Source: Bradyrhizobium sp. BR13661
Lineage (GTDB): Bacteria; Pseudomonadota; Alphaproteobacteria; Rhizobiales; Xanthobacteraceae
DNA: 64,000 bases
Assembly: GCF_029892425.1 (NCBI RefSeq)
Contig: NZ_JARXWB010000030.1
Coordinates: 1-64,000, forward strand
Direction of reading: 5' to 3'
In this document: positions 61,717 through 64,000 of the stretch, one piece after another
Layout: each line of letters starts with the position of its first letter
Numbering within the stretch: the first letter of the stretch is position 1
Notes under the pieces: generated by a model
What the model was told of the DNA's origin: nothing
The model's database searches: none
What the model saw: the letters and a program-made list of their open reading frames with translations, nothing else
Position numbers and translations under genes: made by a program

Positions 61717-64000
61717 ATGGCGTGGGCATCAAGGTCAGGCGGCAAAAAGAGAAAGGCGAAAGCCCGCCAGCCAGGTCGGGCCAAAGGCCCAAAGACAGCT
61801 AAAACCGCAAAAGTCAGGACCGCGAACGCTACGCGCCGCAATGCCCCAATGGCCACGCCGCGCAAGCGTCCTTTGGTTGCTGATTTGACCAGGGAGCTGG
61901 GCGAAGCACGCGAGCAACAGGCGGCGACCGCCGAGATTCTGCGCGTGATCAGCCAGTCGCCGACCGACGTAAAGCCCGTACTCGACGCAATCGTGCTGAG
62001 CGCCGCGCGGTTGTTTCGCTGCGACCTGGCGTTCTTCTTGCGGTGCCATGGCCCCACCTTCTCGCAGGCAGCCCTGGTGGGATCGGATGGATCGCACATC
62101 CCCCTCGATCCTGCGGCTTTGCGGATCGACCCCGAAATCAACTTCCCGTCACGCACCATCGTCAGCAAGAAAAACCTGCATTTGCCGGACTGGTCGGCGA
62201 TCGATCTGCCCGAACACGAGCGCCGCATTCACGAGACATATGGCATCAATTCGTCGCTGTTCCTGCCTCTGCTGCTGCGTGGGGGCGAATGTTTTGGCCT
62301 ACTTGCGCTCGCCAGCAAACACCCCCGCATATTCGGCAACAGCGAGATTTCACTGGCCGAATCCTTCCGCGACCAGGCCGTGATCGCCATCGAGAACGCC
62401 CGCCTGTTCGACGAGGTGCAGGCCAAGACGCGCGATCTCACCGAAGCCCTCACCCACCAGACCGGCAGCAGCAATATTTTGCGCGTCATTGCCTCCTCGC
62501 CGACCGACGTGCAGCCGGTGCTGCAGGCCATCGTGGAGAGCGCCTGCGAGCTGTGCGAGGCGACCGACGCGACCGTTTGTCTGAGGGACGGCGACAGCCT
62601 CGTCTACAACGCTCACCATGGCCCGATCCCGGTGGTGCTCGGGCGACATGTCATCAGCCGCGGCTTTGCCGCAGGCCGCGCAATCGTCGACCGCGCACCG
62701 GTCCACGTGCACGACGTGCTCTCCGAGGAAGGCGACGAGTTTCCGGGCGCGAAGGAATGGTCGGTCGCCCAGGGCGTTCGAAGCCTCCTCAGCGTGCCGC
62801 TGATGCGCGACGAAGAAAGCATCGGAGCGATTCTGTTGCGCCGGAGGGAGGTGCAACCGTTCACCGACAAGCAAATCACCCTGCTGCAGACCTTCGCCGA
62901 CCAGGCGGTGATCGCGATCGGCAATGTGCGTCTCTTCGAGGAGGTGCAGGCCAAGACCCGCGATCTCCAGGAATCGCTGCAATTCCAGACCGCGAGCGCC
63001 GAGGTGCTCAAGGTCATTAGCCGCTCGCCCGACACCCTGCAGCCGGTGCTCGATTGCATTGCAGAAACCTCGTGCGAGCTGTGCGGCTCCGACGGGGTCA
63101 CGATTTTCCTGCTGCGGGACGAGATGTTCCATTTCACCGCAGTCTCGGGCGCCGTGCCGAAGCACCTGGAACTCCTGCGGTCCAATCCGGTGCCAAGCGA
63201 TGATCCGACCTCCGTGTTTGGGCAGCTCGCGCTCAAGAAGCAGACGCTCCACTACCCCAACGTCACGGACGCTCGCGAACTGGATCAGGCTCGCATCAGC
63301 CTCGGCGGACCGCGGGCGCTGCTGCTGGTGCCGCTGATACAGGATGGCGACGTCCTCGGCATCATTGTCCTGCGCCAGTCACACGAGCGGCCTTTCACGC
63401 CGCGCCAGATTCAGGCGATCGAGACATTCGCCGACCAGGCCGTGATCGCGATCTCGAACGTCAATCTGTTCGACGAGGTGCAGGCCAGGACGCGCGATCT
63501 CGAAGAGTCGCTCCAGCAGCAGACCGCCACCGCCGAAGTGCTTCAGGTGATTTCGTCGTCGATGGGCAACGCGCAACCGGTCTTCGAGCAAATGCTGGAA
63601 AAGGCAACGCGCGTGTGTGGCGCAGAATTCGGGCTCATGGGCCTCTTCGACGGAGAGGTGTATCGACGGGCCGCGGTGTACAACGTACCGCCGGCGTTTG
63701 ATGCCGCCGTACCGAAGGAGTTTCGCCCGACCCTCGACAGCGGGCTCGGAGCCGCTCTCCGGACGGCGCAGGTCTTCAAGACCTACGATCTTAGCAAAAG
63801 CGAGCAATATCTTTCCAGGAGCCATCCGGCGATAGTTGCGATGGTGGAAGTCGCGGGCGTACGCACCCTCGTCATTGTGCCGATGTTGCGGGACGCAAAG
63901 CCGATCGGCGCGATATCGATCTACCGCAAGGAGGTCAGCCCGTTCAGCGATAGACAGATCGAGCTTCTGAAGAATTTTGCAAACCAGGCCGTGATAGCCA
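61717..64000 (+). CDS. multi-GAF signalling protein, incomplete at the window end
   Basis: The ATG at 61717 (GGGGGG upstream) begins a Lys/Arg/Ala-rich lead of about 50 residues (GGKKRKAKARQPGRAKGPKT), then GAF domains in series separated by near-identical coiled linkers (FDEVQAKTRDLTEALTHQTG, FEEVQAKTRDLQESLQFQTA, FDEVQARTRDLEESLQQQTA). Each GAF ends with DQAVIAIxNxxLF. At least four GAF domains are visible before the sequence stops at 64000 without a stop codon. In related rhizobial proteins a histidine kinase follows; that part is outside the window. The basic lead looks like a nucleic-acid or membrane-surface tether. The ligand is unknown. Confidence 0.85.
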   Translation, partial: MAWASRSGGKKRKAKARQPGRAKGPKTAKTAKVRTANATRRNAPMATPRKRPLVADLTRELGEAREQQAATAEILRVISQSPTDVKPVLDAIVLSAARLFRCDLAFFLRCHGPTFSQAALVGSDGSHIPLDPAALRIDPEINFPSRTIVSKKNLHLPDWSAIDLPEHERRIHETYGINSSLFLPLLLRGGECFGLLALASKHPRIFGNSEISLAESFRDQAVIAIENARLFDEVQAKTRDLTEALTHQTGSSNILRVIASSPTDVQPVLQAIVESACELCEATDATVCLRDGDSLVYNAHHGPIPVVLGRHVISRGFAAGRAIVDRAPVHVHDVLSEEGDEFPGAKEWSVAQGVRSLLSVPLMRDEESIGAILLRRREVQPFTDKQITLLQTFADQAVIAIGNVRLFEEVQAKTRDLQESLQFQTASAEVLKVISRSPDTLQPVLDCIAETSCELCGSDGVTIFLLRDEMFHFTAVSGAVPKHLELLRSNPVPSDDPTSVFGQLALKKQTLHYPNVTDARELDQARISLGGPRALLLVPLIQDGDVLGIIVLRQSHERPFTPRQIQAIETFADQAVIAISNVNLFDEVQARTRDLEESLQQQTATAEVLQVISSSMGNAQPVFEQMLEKATRVCGAEFGLMGLFDGEVYRRAAVYNVPPAFDAAVPKEFRPTLDSGLGAALRTAQVFKTYDLSKSEQYLSRSHPAIVAMVEVAGVRTLVIVPMLRDAKPIGAISIYRKEVSPFSDRQIELLKNFANQAVIA

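Overview
The window looks like chromosome of a Bradyrhizobium-type alphaproteobacterium (Rhizobiales). The grounds are high GC codon use in the core genes, a chemotaxis operon with rhizobial gene content, an MloK1-like cyclic-nucleotide-gated channel, the pob/pca aromatic genes, and a mosaic palindromic intergenic repeat of the rhizobial type at 51.2 kb. The species assignment is inference; no rRNA or tRNA gene was seen.

Layout. (1) 1-9 kb is an accessory, decaying zone: frameshifted IS66 fragments (1.1-1.8 and 2.5-2.7 kb), an AT-richer polysaccharide export/ligase pair (2.8-5.5 kb), a scrambled IS3-family remnant with an inverted internal segment (6.5-7.7 kb) and small hypothetical genes. 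(2) 8.4-19.5 kb holds galE, a NUDIX hydrolase, an EAL-domain protein, a CHRD protein, a GrlR-like protein and many small genes. Three gene families here occur twice in the same order and orientation, with the second copies partly broken, which points to an old segmental duplication. (3) 19.5-32.7 kb is a minus-strand chemotaxis cluster: STAS protein, cheY, cheA, cheW, two MCPs, a second cheW, a third MCP, cheR, cheB and a soluble MCP-like protein. (4) 33-40.5 kb runs on the plus strand: an HD-GYP response regulator, a periplasmic protein, a CHASE2 adenylate cyclase, a cAMP-gated K+ channel homologue and a TPR-caspase protein. (5) 40.5-49.8 kb is aromatic catabolism: pobA with its AraC regulator, a MarR-regulated cassette of a VOC protein, a FAD hydroxylase and a DUF2783 protein bounded by a 66-bp direct repeat, a divergent EF-Tu paralogue, then pcaHG with a divergent LysR regulator. 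(6) 49.9-64 kb carries pncB, a GGDEF protein, a TetR regulator with twin operators, a fused lysophospholipid transporter/acyltransferase/acyl-ACP synthetase, a lipase-like hydrolase, tcuAB with a GntR regulator, and the 5' part of a multi-GAF signalling protein that runs off the window.

How the parts work together. The che genes form one signalling array (CheA-CheY-CheW with CheR/CheB adaptation) fed by three closely related transmembrane receptors that differ mainly in the number of HAMP-like repeats. HD-GYP, EAL and GGDEF proteins turn over c-di-GMP, while the CHASE2 cyclase and neighbouring cyclic-nucleotide channel plausibly make and read cAMP. PobA produces protocatechuate, which PcaHG cleaves. 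The items most worth a second look are the EF-Tu paralogue with a rewritten switch I, the repeat-bounded aromatic cassette, the cyclase/channel/caspase neighbourhood, the stepwise HAMP repeats and the twin TetR operators beside a small unknown gene.
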